Source of the DNA: Rhizobium sp. SL86
GTDB lineage: Bacteria; Pseudomonadota; Alphaproteobacteria; Rhizobiales; Rhizobiaceae
Assembly: GCF_026672545.1 (NCBI RefSeq)
Contig: NZ_JAPPRJ010000009.1
Span: 930,001-994,000 of the forward strand
Direction of reading: 5' to 3'
DNA length: 64,000 nucleotides
Shown: positions 1-7,812 of the stretch, one piece after another
Position numbering within the stretch: the first letter of the stretch is position 1
Layout of the letters: each line of letters begins with the position of its first letter
Notes under the pieces: model-generated
Told to the model about the DNA's origin: nothing
What the model saw: only the letters and a program-made list of their open reading frames with translations
The model's database searches: none
Made by a program: the position numbers and the translations under genes

Positions 1-1
1 G

Positions 2-472
2 CTGTTTGCAGCAGGCCCAGCAGCGGCAGAATACATCTACCGCGGGCTGCTCATTGACGGACAGGGAGCGCTTGATCTGAGAACCAACCGCTTCCAGTTC
101 AATCCGGCCTTGTCGTTCAACAAGGACCTCAATCAGATCGCCGCGGCACCTTCGAACTTTCGCTGCGCGCTTCGCATGAACACGACAGCGCCCATCCCGA
201 ACGTCGGCGATAGCTCGCCGCTCGCGGGCTTCGCAATCTTCACCGCAACTTTCGATCAGAACCCGCCTCTCCTTCCGATCGGGCACGTCAGTGTTCAGCC
301 AAGCCCAGGGGTCCCTGTCGCCAATCCCGCGCAGGAATTCGCCAATGATCTGCGCGCGGAGGCGATCGACAACCCCGAGAGGTTCAACGATCGTTATATC
401 GTCGGCGTTCCCGGACGCGACAGCGACGATGATTGCCGCGATCGCCCCAAATCCTTCAACTCCTTCAACTGA
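2..472 (+). CDS. Unknown protein, 5' end cut off by the window
   Basis: An open frame runs from base 2 to a TGA at 470-472 with no stop, so the gene starts before the window; the TTG at 110 is not needed as a start. The visible 156 residues begin LFAAGPAAAEYIYRGLLIDG. They are rich in Pro, Asn and Asp and contain only two cysteines, with no membrane segment and no motif I recognise. The tail is polar and ends in repeated Phe-Asn-Ser. An aldo/keto reductase follows on the same strand about 185 bases later, too far to suggest coupling. A secreted or surface-associated role would be a guess from composition only. Confidence 0.5.
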   Translation: MFAAGPAAAEYIYRGLLIDGQGALDLRTNRFQFNPALSFNKDLNQIAAAPSNFRCALRMNTTAPIPNVGDSSPLAGFAIFTATFDQNPPLLPIGHVSVQPSPGVPVANPAQEFANDLRAEAIDNPERFNDRYIVGVPGRDSDDDCRDRPKSFNSFN

Positions 473-657
473 TGCCGCAAGGCCGAGCGCTCCTGCCATC
501 CGGCAGGGGCGCTTCAACTGTGAGCCCCCTCCTCCCGCGAAGCTGCGGCAGAATGAAGAGCATCTGCGACCCGACGCTTGAAATCGGAATAAGAACCATA
601 GCTATCTTGGAGGACGTTTCCGCGCCGGTTGCACGTTTGAGTTCGAAGGATCCCGCC

Positions 658-1503
658 ATGCATGAAGACATGCCCTCCGTCACCCTCCCCTCCGGCGCCG
701 AAATTCCGGTGCTTGGCATCGGCACCTGGAAGATGGGCGAACATCCTGGCCAGCGCCGGGCGGAAATCGCGGCGCTGAGGGCCGCGATCGACCACGGCAT
801 GAGGCTGATCGATACGGCGGAAATGTATGGCGACGGCGCCTCCGAGGAGGTGGTCGGCGAGGCAATCGCCGGGCGGCGCAATGACGTGGTCCTGGTCAGC
901 AAGGTCTATCCGTGGAATGCCAGCCGCCAAGGCACGATCAAGGCCTGCGAGGCGAGTCTGACGCGGCTCGGCACCGATCATCTCGATCTTTATCTCCTGC
1001 ACTGGCGCGGCGAACATCCGCTGGAAGACACGGTTGCCGCCATGGAGAGCCTGAAGAAGGCCGGTAAGATCGGTGCCTGGGGCGTCTCCAACTTCGATGT
1101 CGATGACATGGAGGAACTGTTGGCGGTGCCGGGCGGCGAAAACTGCGCCGCCAACCAGGTGCTGTTCAACCTGTCGCGCCGCGGCATCGAGTTCGACCTG
1201 CTGCCCTGGTGCCAGGATCGCGGCATCGCCGTCATGGCCTATTCTCCGATCGAACAGGGAAGGCTTCTGCAGCATCCAGACCTCATCCGCATCGCCAAGG
1301 CCTACCAGGCAACGCCCGCCCAGCTGGCACTGGCCTTCGTGCTGGAACGCGACGGTGTCGTAGCGATCCCGAAGACCTCGAGCGTGGCACGCGTCGAGGA
1401 AAACCGTGGCGCCGTTGATCTCGACATCAGCGATGAGGACTGGGCCGTCCTCGACGCCGCCTTCCCGCCGCCGACACGCAAGCAGCCGCTTGAGATGCTG
1501 TGA
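658..1503 (+). CDS. Aldo/keto reductase
   Basis: This is a 281-residue NAD(P)H-dependent carbonyl reductase of the aldo/keto reductase superfamily, a cytoplasmic TIM barrel. The family's catalytic tetrad is visible: Asp52 and Tyr57 in LIDTAEMYGDG, Lys82 in VSKVYP and His115 in LLHWRG. A cofactor-binding stretch (IPKTSS) lies near residue 237. The open frame extends upstream to 433, but the ATG at 658 is preferred: it has an AAGGA site about seven bases upstream and gives the normal family length, starting just before the first barrel strand. The physiological substrate cannot be read from the sequence. The gene stands alone, with unrelated genes on both sides. Confidence 0.93.
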   Translation: MHEDMPSVTLPSGAEIPVLGIGTWKMGEHPGQRRAEIAALRAAIDHGMRLIDTAEMYGDGASEEVVGEAIAGRRNDVVLVSKVYPWNASRQGTIKACEASLTRLGTDHLDLYLLHWRGEHPLEDTVAAMESLKKAGKIGAWGVSNFDVDDMEELLAVPGGENCAANQVLFNLSRRGIEFDLLPWCQDRGIAVMAYSPIEQGRLLQHPDLIRIAKAYQATPAQLALAFVLERDGVVAIPKTSSVARVEENRGAVDLDISDEDWAVLDAAFPPPTRKQPLEML

Positions 1504-1664
1504 GAACGGGAGGCTCGCCCGCCTCTATCGCCGCGATCTGCACCATCACTTCACCTGAAATCACAGGTTGAATTTAGGTAGAGATGTGGAATGATGACGG
1601 CAAGAGCAACGCAATAAAGCCGCAGACGCTACCAACGGAGCGGCTCGTGGGCGGGAGCAAGTTG

Positions 1665-2072
1665 ATGCCGACCTATTCCCTAACGTTCCAAAATGATGAC
1701 AAACTGAGTCACAGCTGGGCGATATTCCAGAAAAATCCGGCACTCTACCCACCAAACCATCCCTTCTCTCTGGCTTGGGTCGTAGGCCCCGGGCAAACCG
1801 GTGCAGGCAGCAGTTCAGCCTGGAACGCGGACTATCGTTTCAATCCAACGGAAACGACGGTGCTGAAACCGGCAACCCAACCGTTTTCCAGCGTGGCGCC
1901 GAACAACACGGCTGTCGGCATCGGAATGGCCGGCTCCGGCACCTTCGTCACGGAGGCGCAGCCAAACATGACTGCCCCCTTCATCCCGTATCCCACCTAC
2001 TGGATGATCTTTGGCAACTTTGAGACCGGTGAGGTGATGGACGTCCAGGTCGTCGACGACAAGACGCCCTGA
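1665..2072 (+). CDS. RhiA-like small protein
   Basis: This 135-residue protein begins MPTYSLTFQNDDK and contains FSLAWVVGPG about 35 residues in. From memory, this start resembles RhiA, a rhizosphere-expressed cytosolic protein of Rhizobium leguminosarum whose N-terminus has the same YSLTF and SLAW features; I could not run an alignment. There is no signal peptide or membrane helix. The frame is open back to an ATG at 1584, but the ATG at 1665 has GGGAG eight bases upstream and gives the RhiA-like N-terminus. The biochemical function of RhiA is unknown. The gene is alone, between the aldo/keto reductase and the opposing ilv genes. Confidence 0.6.
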   Translation: MPTYSLTFQNDDKLSHSWAIFQKNPALYPPNHPFSLAWVVGPGQTGAGSSSAWNADYRFNPTETTVLKPATQPFSSVAPNNTAVGIGMAGSGTFVTEAQPNMTAPFIPYPTYWMIFGNFETGEVMDVQVVDDKTP

Positions 2073-2163
2073 GATCGTTGGCAGGATCGCGCAATAGACC
2101 CGTTCCGGACAGATAAGGTTGGCAAGGGCGAACGATCAATCGACCATCCGCCCTCCCAAACAA

Positions 2164-2748
2164 TCACATGCCCTGCGGGCCGCGGTTCATCGCGGCAATG
2201 CCGGTGCGGCAGACCTCGATCAGCCCGAGCGGCTGCATGACGGCGACGAACTGGTCGATCTTCGACGACTTGCCGGTGATCTCGAAGATGAAATGCGACA
2301 CCGTCGCATCCACCACCTTGGCATGGAAGGCATCGGCCAGACGCAGCGTCTCGGCGCGGCCTTCGCCGGAACCGGCAACCTTCACCAATGCCACTTCACG
2401 CTCGATCGGCCGTTCCTGGCCGAGCTGGCTGGCGCGCACCGTCAGATCCACAACCCGGTGAACAGGGACGATGCGGTCGAGCTGCGCTTTGATCTGTTCG
2501 AGAACGGTCGGGGTTCCGGTCGTCACGATGGTGATGCGCGACAGATGGGCCTCATGCTCGGTTTCCGACACGGTCAGGCTCTCGATATTATAACCACGGC
2601 CGGAAAACAGGCCGATGACGCGGGCCAGCACGCCCGGCTCGTTGGTCACCAGAACCGAGAGCGTGTGCCGTTCCTGGCGCGCGGTTTCCGGCGAGATGAA
2701 ATAGGCCGAGCCGGTGGGTTGAAGCTGTGCATTCATGGGTCTGTCCAT
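2164..2748 (-). CDS. ilvN: Acetolactate synthase small (regulatory) subunit
   Basis: This is the regulatory subunit of acetohydroxyacid synthase, which makes acetolactate and acetohydroxybutyrate in valine, leucine and isoleucine synthesis. An ACT domain spans about residues 26-100 (HTLSVLVTNEPGVLARVIGL, then SGRGYNIESLTV). It binds valine for feedback inhibition and stimulates the catalytic subunit. The second, C-terminal domain ends with RTGIAAMNRG. The length of 194 is somewhat above the 160-180 usual in enterics but normal for rhizobia. A second in-frame ATG lies four codons in (2736); a GAGG site precedes both. The partner ilvB lies upstream on the same strand, separated by a toxin-antitoxin pair. 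The gene is often called ilvH. Confidence 0.95.
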   Translation of the reverse strand: MDRPMNAQLQPTGSAYFISPETARQERHTLSVLVTNEPGVLARVIGLFSGRGYNIESLTVSETEHEAHLSRITIVTTGTPTVLEQIKAQLDRIVPVHRVVDLTVRASQLGQERPIEREVALVKVAGSGEGRAETLRLADAFHAKVVDATVSHFIFEITGKSSKIDQFVAVMQPLGLIEVCRTGIAAMNRGPQGM

Positions 2749-2766
2749 TTCCTCTAACGTTCTTGT

Positions 2767-3168
2767 TCAGCGAGCCAGCTCGACGCTGACGGAATTGAGA
2801 TGTGTGTTGGCGAACCGCACCAGATCACGGTCAAACGTGATGAAGGTGTCACCCGTGTTCATGAGGTAGAGATGCATGGCGTCGGCGAAATCCATGCCTT
2901 TCGAAAATGCGTCAATGGCCTTCAGCACGTTTTCCCTCTCGACGAGAACGACGTCCTGCGTGCTCGCCAAGTGACGAAACAGCACAACCATCTGCTCACG
3001 CGCAAACTGAAAACGGCTTCGAAGCACCCATGCCGTTTCGAGAAGGACAGTCGGCACGACCACGATACGGTAGTCCGCAGCAAGCCTTGCGGCGGTCGCC
3101 CACTGCTCGCTGTCGTCCCGCACCAGCAGGCGCACAAGAATGTTCGTATCAACCGTTCTTGTCGTCAT
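2767..3168 (-). CDS. PIN-domain toxin (VapC family)
   Basis: This 133-residue PIN-domain ribonuclease is the likely toxin of a type II toxin-antitoxin pair. The acidic metal-binding residues expected of the fold are visible: Asp in TVDTNILVRLL near residue 7, Glu in LLETAWVL near 45, Asp in GMDFADAMHLY near 95, and Asp in TFITFDRDLVRFA near 115. VapC enzymes cut tRNA or rRNA. The start at 3168 is chosen because it overlaps the stop of the upstream antitoxin gene by 20 bases, a coupling typical of such pairs; the frame is open to 3264 but that extension lies inside the antitoxin gene. The target RNA is unknown. Confidence 0.85.
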   Translation of the reverse strand: MTTRTVDTNILVRLLVRDDSEQWATAARLAADYRIVVVPTVLLETAWVLRSRFQFAREQMVVLFRHLASTQDVVLVERENVLKAIDAFSKGMDFADAMHLYLMNTGDTFITFDRDLVRFANTHLNSVSVELAR

Positions 3169-3469
3169 CCCACTGGCGCTCCAGCCTCTGCCAATCCTCA
3201 ATAACGACCTGATCGATGGCATGACGAAATGCCTCAGGCGACAGATCGAGCGGCGGCCCATCATATTTGGGGATGGACGCCAGAAATTCCGCCATCGTCA
3301 GCGTCTGCCCACCAAAAGGGGCCGGCAAGTCTGTCTCGAGCGGACGCAAGGTGATCGTCTCGCCACCGTCGATCACTTCGAACTCGCTGCCCGGTCTCAA
3401 GCCGTGCGCATCGCGCATCGATTTCGGGATCACCACCGCGCCGTCCTCGCTCATTCTTGCTCTGGCCAT
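3149..3469 (-). CDS. AbrB/MazE-type antitoxin
   Basis: This 106-residue protein has a SpoVT/AbrB-type swapped-hairpin DNA-binding domain at its N-terminus (MARARMSEDGAVVIPKSMRD, then GLRPGSEFEVIDGGETITL). The tail (TMAEFLASIPKYDGPPLDLS) probably wraps and neutralises the PIN toxin encoded immediately downstream. Antitoxins of this class also repress their own promoter with the toxin. The start at 3469 is set by GGAGG eight bases upstream; an ATG five codons earlier (3484) overlaps that ribosome site and is unlikely to be used. The module lies between ilvB and ilvN on the same strand, 58 bases after the ilvB stop. Confidence 0.85.
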   Translation of the reverse strand: MARARMSEDGAVVIPKSMRDAHGLRPGSEFEVIDGGETITLRPLETDLPAPFGGQTLTMAEFLASIPKYDGPPLDLSPEAFRHAIDQVVIEDWQRLERQWDDDKNG

Positions 3470-3527
3470 GGCACCGACCTCCATCGGAAAAGGGACAGGA
3501 TCAGTCTAGCCTGTCCCCCACCGTCGA

Positions 3528-5306
3528 TCAAACGAGCTGCCGCCCCTTGGCGTCGATCGCCGACGCGACAACCTCGTCGGTCGCCTCGTCGGGCAGCAGC
3601 ATCTCGTTGTGAGCCTTGCCCGACGGGATCATTGGGAAGCAGTTGGCGAGGTTGGCAACCCGGCAATCGAAGATCACCGGGCGCTTGACCGCGATCATCT
3701 CGGCAATCTTGTCGTCCAGTTCCTTCGGATCGTCGCAATACATGCCGACCGCACCATAGGCCTCCGCCAGCTTGACGAAATCCGGCATGGCCTCCGTATA
3801 GGAATTCGACAGGCGGTTGCCGTGCAGCAGCTGCTGCCACTGGCGCACCATCCCCATGTACTGGTTGTTGAGGATGAAGATTTTGACCGGCAGACCGTAC
3901 TGGATGGCGCAGGACATTTCCTGGATGCACATCTGGATCGAGGCGTCGCCGGCAATGTCGATGACAAGCGCTTCGGGATGCGCGACCTGTACGCCGATCG
4001 CCGCCGGCAAGCCATAGCCCATGGTGCCGAGGCCGCCGGAGGTCAGCCAGCGGTTCGGCGCCTCGAAGCCGAAGAACTGTGCTGCCCACATCTGGTGTTG
4101 GCCGACTTCCGTCGTCACATAGGTCTCGCGCCCCTTGGAGGCCTCGTAGAGCCGCTGGATCGCATATTGCGGCATGATGACATCGTTGGAGTTCTTGTAG
4201 GCGAACGACTTGCGTGCCCGCCAGCGATCGACCTGCTGGTGCCATTCGGCGGTCTGCGCCGCCTCCGGCTTCTTCGGCAGCGCCCGCCACAGGCGAACCA
4301 TATCTTCGAGCACCCGGCCGACATCACCGACGATCGGGATATCGACGCGGACATTCTTGTTGATCGAGGAGGGATCGATATCGATATGGATCTTGCGCGA
4401 ATTCGGCGAGAATGCGTTGAGGCGGCCGGTGATGCGGTCATCGAAACGCGCGCCGATGCAGACCATGACGTCGCAATCATGCATCGCCATGTTCGCCTCG
4501 TAGGAGCCGTGCATTCCGAGCATGCCGAGCCAGTTCTTGCCCGAGGCCGGATAGGCGCCGAGCCCCATCAGCGTCGAGGTGATCGGGAAATCGGTGAGTT
4601 CCACCAGTTCCCGCAGCAGCTTCGTGGCTTCCGGCCCGGAATTGATGACGCCGCCGCCGGTATAGAGGATCGGGCGACGCGCCGAGGCCATCAGTTCGAT
4701 CGCGGCACGAACCGCGTTGAGATCGCCCTCGACCTTCGGCTTGTAGCTCTTCTGCGCAACGTGATCCGCCTTCGGCGTATAGGTGCCGGTAGCGAACTGG
4801 ATGTCCTTCGGGATATCAACGACGACTGGACCCGGACGGCCAGACTGGGCGATGCGGAAGGCTTCGTGGATGGTGGCAGCCAGCTCGTTGACGTCCTTGA
4901 CCAGCCAGTTGTGCTTGGTGCAGGGGCGGGTAATGCCGACGGTATCGCATTCCTGGAAGGCATCCGAACCGATCAGCGAGGTCGGCACCTGGCCGGTCAG
5001 GCAGACGAGCGGGATCGAATCCATCAGCGCATCCTGCAGCGGGGTGACCGCATTCGTCGCCCCTGGGCCCGAGGTCACCAGCATGACGCCGACCTTGCCG
5101 GTGGAGCGGGCATAACCTTCGGCCGCATGGCCGGCGCCCTGCTCGTGACGGACGAGAATGTGCTGGATGTCATCCTGCTGGAAGATCTCGTCATAGATCG
5201 GCAGCACGGCGCCGCCCGGATAACCGAAGATATGCTCGACCCCGTTATCCTTCAGGGCTTTCAGGACGATCTCCGCCCCAGTCATCCGATTGTCTGTACC
5301 CGTCAT
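3528..5306 (-). CDS. ilvB: Acetolactate synthase large (catalytic) subunit
   Basis: This is the thiamine diphosphate and FAD dependent catalytic subunit of acetohydroxyacid synthase, about 592 residues. The ThDP N-terminal domain begins MTGAEIVLKALKDNGVEHIF and carries the catalytic glutamate in LVRHEQGAGHAAEGYA. A central FAD-binding domain follows, with LGMLGMHGS in its middle. The C-terminal ThDP domain holds the GDASIQM diphosphate motif and NNQYMGMVRQWQ. The start is uncertain: ATG at 5306 gives the usual rhizobial N-terminus (MTGTDNRMTGAEIV), a GTG at 5336 extends it by ten residues, and neither has a clear ribosome site. An attenuator precedes the gene. The gene is also called ilvI. 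Confidence 0.97.
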   Translation of the reverse strand: MTGTDNRMTGAEIVLKALKDNGVEHIFGYPGGAVLPIYDEIFQQDDIQHILVRHEQGAGHAAEGYARSTGKVGVMLVTSGPGATNAVTPLQDALMDSIPLVCLTGQVPTSLIGSDAFQECDTVGITRPCTKHNWLVKDVNELAATIHEAFRIAQSGRPGPVVVDIPKDIQFATGTYTPKADHVAQKSYKPKVEGDLNAVRAAIELMASARRPILYTGGGVINSGPEATKLLRELVELTDFPITSTLMGLGAYPASGKNWLGMLGMHGSYEANMAMHDCDVMVCIGARFDDRITGRLNAFSPNSRKIHIDIDPSSINKNVRVDIPIVGDVGRVLEDMVRLWRALPKKPEAAQTAEWHQQVDRWRARKSFAYKNSNDVIMPQYAIQRLYEASKGRETYVTTEVGQHQMWAAQFFGFEAPNRWLTSGGLGTMGYGLPAAIGVQVAHPEALVIDIAGDASIQMCIQEMSCAIQYGLPVKIFILNNQYMGMVRQWQQLLHGNRLSNSYTEAMPDFVKLAEAYGAVGMYCDDPKELDDKIAEMIAVKRPVIFDCRVANLANCFPMIPSGKAHNEMLLPDEATDEVVASAIDAKGRQLV

Positions 5307-5361
5307 GTCAAAAAGTCCGTCTGCTCTGATTGTCACGAGGCCGTAGCCAGATTGAAGGCAT

Positions 5362-5385
5362 AAAAAAAGGCCCCTTGAGGAGCCT
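5362..5385 (-). terminator. Intrinsic terminator of the ilv attenuator
   Basis: Read on the minus strand, AGGCTCC-TCAA-GGGGCCT forms a seven-pair stem (one T-G pair) with a four-base loop, followed directly by a run of seven Ts. It lies between the leader peptide's stop codon and ilvB, as expected of a transcription attenuator. Confidence 0.8.
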
Positions 5386-5392
5386 TCGGTTT

Positions 5393-5440
5393 GCGCATGG
5401 GTGGCTATCGCCGGACGGTTACACCGTCCTGCCCATGCGC
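5393..5440 (-). promoter_or_regulatory. Pause or antiterminator hairpin of the ilv leader
   Basis: On the minus strand GCGCATGGG (5432-5440) pairs with CCCATGCGC (5393-5401), and an inner stem GGACGGT/ACCGTCC closes the middle. The left arm lies inside the leader-peptide reading frame and the peptide's stop codon is in the inner loop. The position of the ribosome would therefore decide whether this hairpin forms and, through it, the terminator 8 bases further on. Confidence 0.65.
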
Positions 5441-5475
5441 CTTCCCACCACGATAAGTGCGTTCGATACGATCAT
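5419..5475 (-). CDS. ilv leader peptide (18 residues)
   Basis: This short frame upstream of ilvB encodes MIVSNALIVVGRRMGRTV and ends in TAA. Six of its first ten residues are Ile, Val or Leu, including a consecutive block CTT-ATC-GTG-GTG. That is the signature of a regulatory leader peptide that senses charged branched-chain tRNAs: stalling at these codons would change the folding of the following RNA and prevent the terminator from forming. No strong ribosome site precedes the ATG. A second overlapping frame, starting at an ATG 18 bases upstream, is not enriched in these codons and is considered chance. Confidence 0.75.
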   Translation of the reverse strand: MIVSNALIVVGRRMGRTV

Positions 5476-5768
5476 GGCGGGAACTGTTAGCCATAAAATT
5501 ACGAAACGTCAATGCAACTGCGCAACAAAACGTCAGCCGCTGCTGTAACTTTCGGCATGCATACGGGTAACCGCTGTCGCAAAACCGAACTTCATGAGCG
5601 GGGCTCGGAAAGAAGTTGTTAAGTCGCAGCCTCTATGGTCCCGCTGTTATCGACAAAAATCGGTTTCGCCAGAGTGCCTTAGTTCCAGCCCGATGACAGG
5701 GGCGACGTTTGCGTAATCACGAGTTGCACCACTCCATATCTGCCGGCGAGCAGGATCGGCGTGATAGC
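5476..5768. promoter_or_regulatory. Divergent upstream region of the ilv leader and the HerA-like gene
   Basis: This 293-base stretch has no gene I can support. For the minus strand, TTGCGC (5520-5525) and TAATTT (5496-5501), 18 bases apart, could be the ilv promoter; TTGACG at 5507-5512 is an alternative -35. Neither matches consensus well. I see no convincing promoter for the plus-strand gene. Confidence 0.3.
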
Positions 5769-7748
5769 ATGCACCCGCGAAACCGGCTGCTGGGCCGCGT
5801 GGTCGCTTGCGGCGGCGCAAGGGCAACCATAGCCGCCGTTGCCGAAAGCGGCACCACCGATCTCACCGAACTCTGGTCCGTCGGGCGGCTGATTTCGATC
5901 AGCGTCGGTCACAACCGCGTGGTCGCCCTCACCTGCTCGATGTCGACCGGCTCGCAGGAATGGTCGGAAGGCCGCGACAACGAATTCCGTATCGAGGTGG
6001 AACTGCTCGGCGAGGTGCATGTCGGCCCGGATGGGCGCGAGGAATTTTCACGGGGCATTTCGAGTTATCCCTATCTCGGCGCCATCGCCCACCGGATCCG
6101 CTCGGCCGACCTCATGCGCATCTACGATACGGGCAAGGCCGATACCTGTGTCATCGGCAAGCTGACCCAGGATGATTCGATCGACGCAACGATCCACATC
6201 CCGTCCATGCTGTCGAAACACTTTGCCATTGTCGGCTCCACCGGCGTCGGCAAATCCACCGCCGTCTCGCTTCTGCTGCACAAGGCGATCGAGTCCGATC
6301 CGAAGCTGCGTGTCCTGATCCTCGACCCGCACAACGAATTTGCCGCCGCCTTCCCGGACAAGGCCGTCGTGATCGACACCGACACGCTCGACCTGCCCTT
6401 CTGGCTGATGCGGCTCGAAGAGTTTGCCGAAGTTCTGTTTCGCGGTCGCACGCCGGTGGCCGAAGAACTCGACATCCTGCGTGACGTGATCCCGGAGGCC
6501 AAACGCGCCTTTCGCGGCAACGATAACCCCCTGATGCGGCGCACCAGCGAGAAGAGTTCTGTCACCGCCGATACGCCGGTTCCCTATCGTATCGCCGACC
6601 TCCTGGCGCTGATCGACGAACGGATCGGTCGCCTGGAAGGTCGCTCCGAAAAACCGGCGCTGCGTTCGCTCAAAGTGCGCATCACCTCGGCGATCAACGA
6701 TCCGCGCTATCATTTCATGTTCTCCAACAACACGATCAATGACACGATCATGGAGACGATCGCGCACATCTTCCGCATTCCGGGTGGAGATCGCCCGATC
6801 TCGACCTTCCAGCTGGCCGGCATTCCGTCCGAAGTGGTGAATTCGGTCGCCTCCATCCTCTGCCGCATGTCGTTCGAGCTGGCGCTGTGGAGCGAGGGCG
6901 CGATCCACATGCTGGTGGTGTGTGAGGAAGCGCACCGTTATGTGCCGGCAGACCGCGAGCTGGGTTTCTTCCCCACCCGGCAGGCCATCGCCCGTATCGC
7001 CAAGGAAGGCCGCAAATACGGCGTCTCGCTTGGTGTCATCACGCAGCGCCCCGGCGAACTCGATCAGACCATCCTGTCGCAGTGCTCTACCGTCTTTGCC
7101 ATGCGTCTGGCCAATGACAGCGACCAGGAGATCATTCGCTCCGCCATTCCGAATTCTTCGCTGTCGACGATCAGTTTCCTGTCGTCGATCGGCAATGGCG
7201 AGGCCATCGCCTTTGGTGAAGCGATCAGCGTGCCGATGCGCATGAAGTTTTCGCGTGTCGAGGCGAACATGTTGCCGAAAGCGAACGGGGTATCGGACAA
7301 GGGCAGCGAAATCACACCGGACAATGTCGACCTGCGCACCGTAATTGCCCGTATGCGGGCCGTGTCAGGACCGGATATCACGGCCTTCCAGAAAAGCGTG
7401 TCGGGCAGCGACGTAGGTCCACGCCTGGCGCCGGATGCACCGGCGGGCAACGCCGAATTCGAACGCTGGCGGCGCGAACTGACCGGCGAGACCGAACGGC
7501 ACCCCGTGGAAACAGCAGCAGAAGCGCCGCTGGAGCCCTACCGACCCGACATGCTGCCGGGCGCACGCCCGGATCTGTACCAGGCGCCACCGGACAACAG
7601 CCGCATCATCCGCCGCGACCCGCTTCCTTCGGCAGGCAGCGCATATGACGATGCCAGCGCCGCCCGTGGGCTCTCCTTGCGGCGGGAGGGATCCTTGCGC
7701 GACAGTCTTTTCAAGAAGCCGTTGAGCAGCCTCTACGACAAGGACTGA
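5769..7748 (+). CDS. HerA-like ATPase (DUF87 family)
   Basis: This 659-residue protein has the layout of HerA/FtsK-type DNA translocases. An N-terminal barrel-like domain of about 100 residues (GRVVACGGARATI onward) is followed by a Walker A motif, GSTGVGKST, at residues 156-164. A Walker B-like motif with the catalytic pair lies near 380 (MLVVCEEAHRY), and a sensor-like stretch ITQRPGEL near 425. The last 130 residues or so are Pro- and Arg-rich and probably disordered. Archaeal HerA works with the NurA nuclease in end resection, but no nuclease gene adjoins. The ATG at 5769 is preferred over the TTG at 5709 because the conserved domain begins there. The precise role is unknown. Confidence 0.85.
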   Translation: MHPRNRLLGRVVACGGARATIAAVAESGTTDLTELWSVGRLISISVGHNRVVALTCSMSTGSQEWSEGRDNEFRIEVELLGEVHVGPDGREEFSRGISSYPYLGAIAHRIRSADLMRIYDTGKADTCVIGKLTQDDSIDATIHIPSMLSKHFAIVGSTGVGKSTAVSLLLHKAIESDPKLRVLILDPHNEFAAAFPDKAVVIDTDTLDLPFWLMRLEEFAEVLFRGRTPVAEELDILRDVIPEAKRAFRGNDNPLMRRTSEKSSVTADTPVPYRIADLLALIDERIGRLEGRSEKPALRSLKVRITSAINDPRYHFMFSNNTINDTIMETIAHIFRIPGGDRPISTFQLAGIPSEVVNSVASILCRMSFELALWSEGAIHMLVVCEEAHRYVPADRELGFFPTRQAIARIAKEGRKYGVSLGVITQRPGELDQTILSQCSTVFAMRLANDSDQEIIRSAIPNSSLSTISFLSSIGNGEAIAFGEAISVPMRMKFSRVEANMLPKANGVSDKGSEITPDNVDLRTVIARMRAVSGPDITAFQKSVSGSDVGPRLAPDAPAGNAEFERWRRELTGETERHPVETAAEAPLEPYRPDMLPGARPDLYQAPPDNSRIIRRDPLPSAGSAYDDASAARGLSLRREGSLRDSLFKKPLSSLYDKD

Positions 7749-7812
7749 GACGTTTCGCGTAGCCAGGCTGCCGCTGATCCTGCCGGCCGATGCGCAGGCG
7801 CGGTTCGGCAGA

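Noticed and set aside
433..657. 75-residue N-terminal extension of the aldo/keto reductase
   Set aside because: It lies outside the conserved barrel, overlaps another frame and has no ribosome site; the ATG at 658 does.
2125..2154. Possible terminator hairpin after ilvN (AGGGCG/CGCCCT)
   Set aside because: Six pairs, an 18-base loop and no T-run on the minus strand; too weak to call.
3609..5363. 584-codon open frame on the plus strand, opposite ilvB
   Set aside because: It is the complement of a highly conserved gene; long antisense frames are expected at this GC content and codon bias, and its sequence is His/Arg/Asp-rich without domains.
5393..5475. A metabolite-binding riboswitch in the ilv leader
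   Set aside because: The leader peptide with Ile/Val/Leu codons explains the structures better than a ligand-binding fold.
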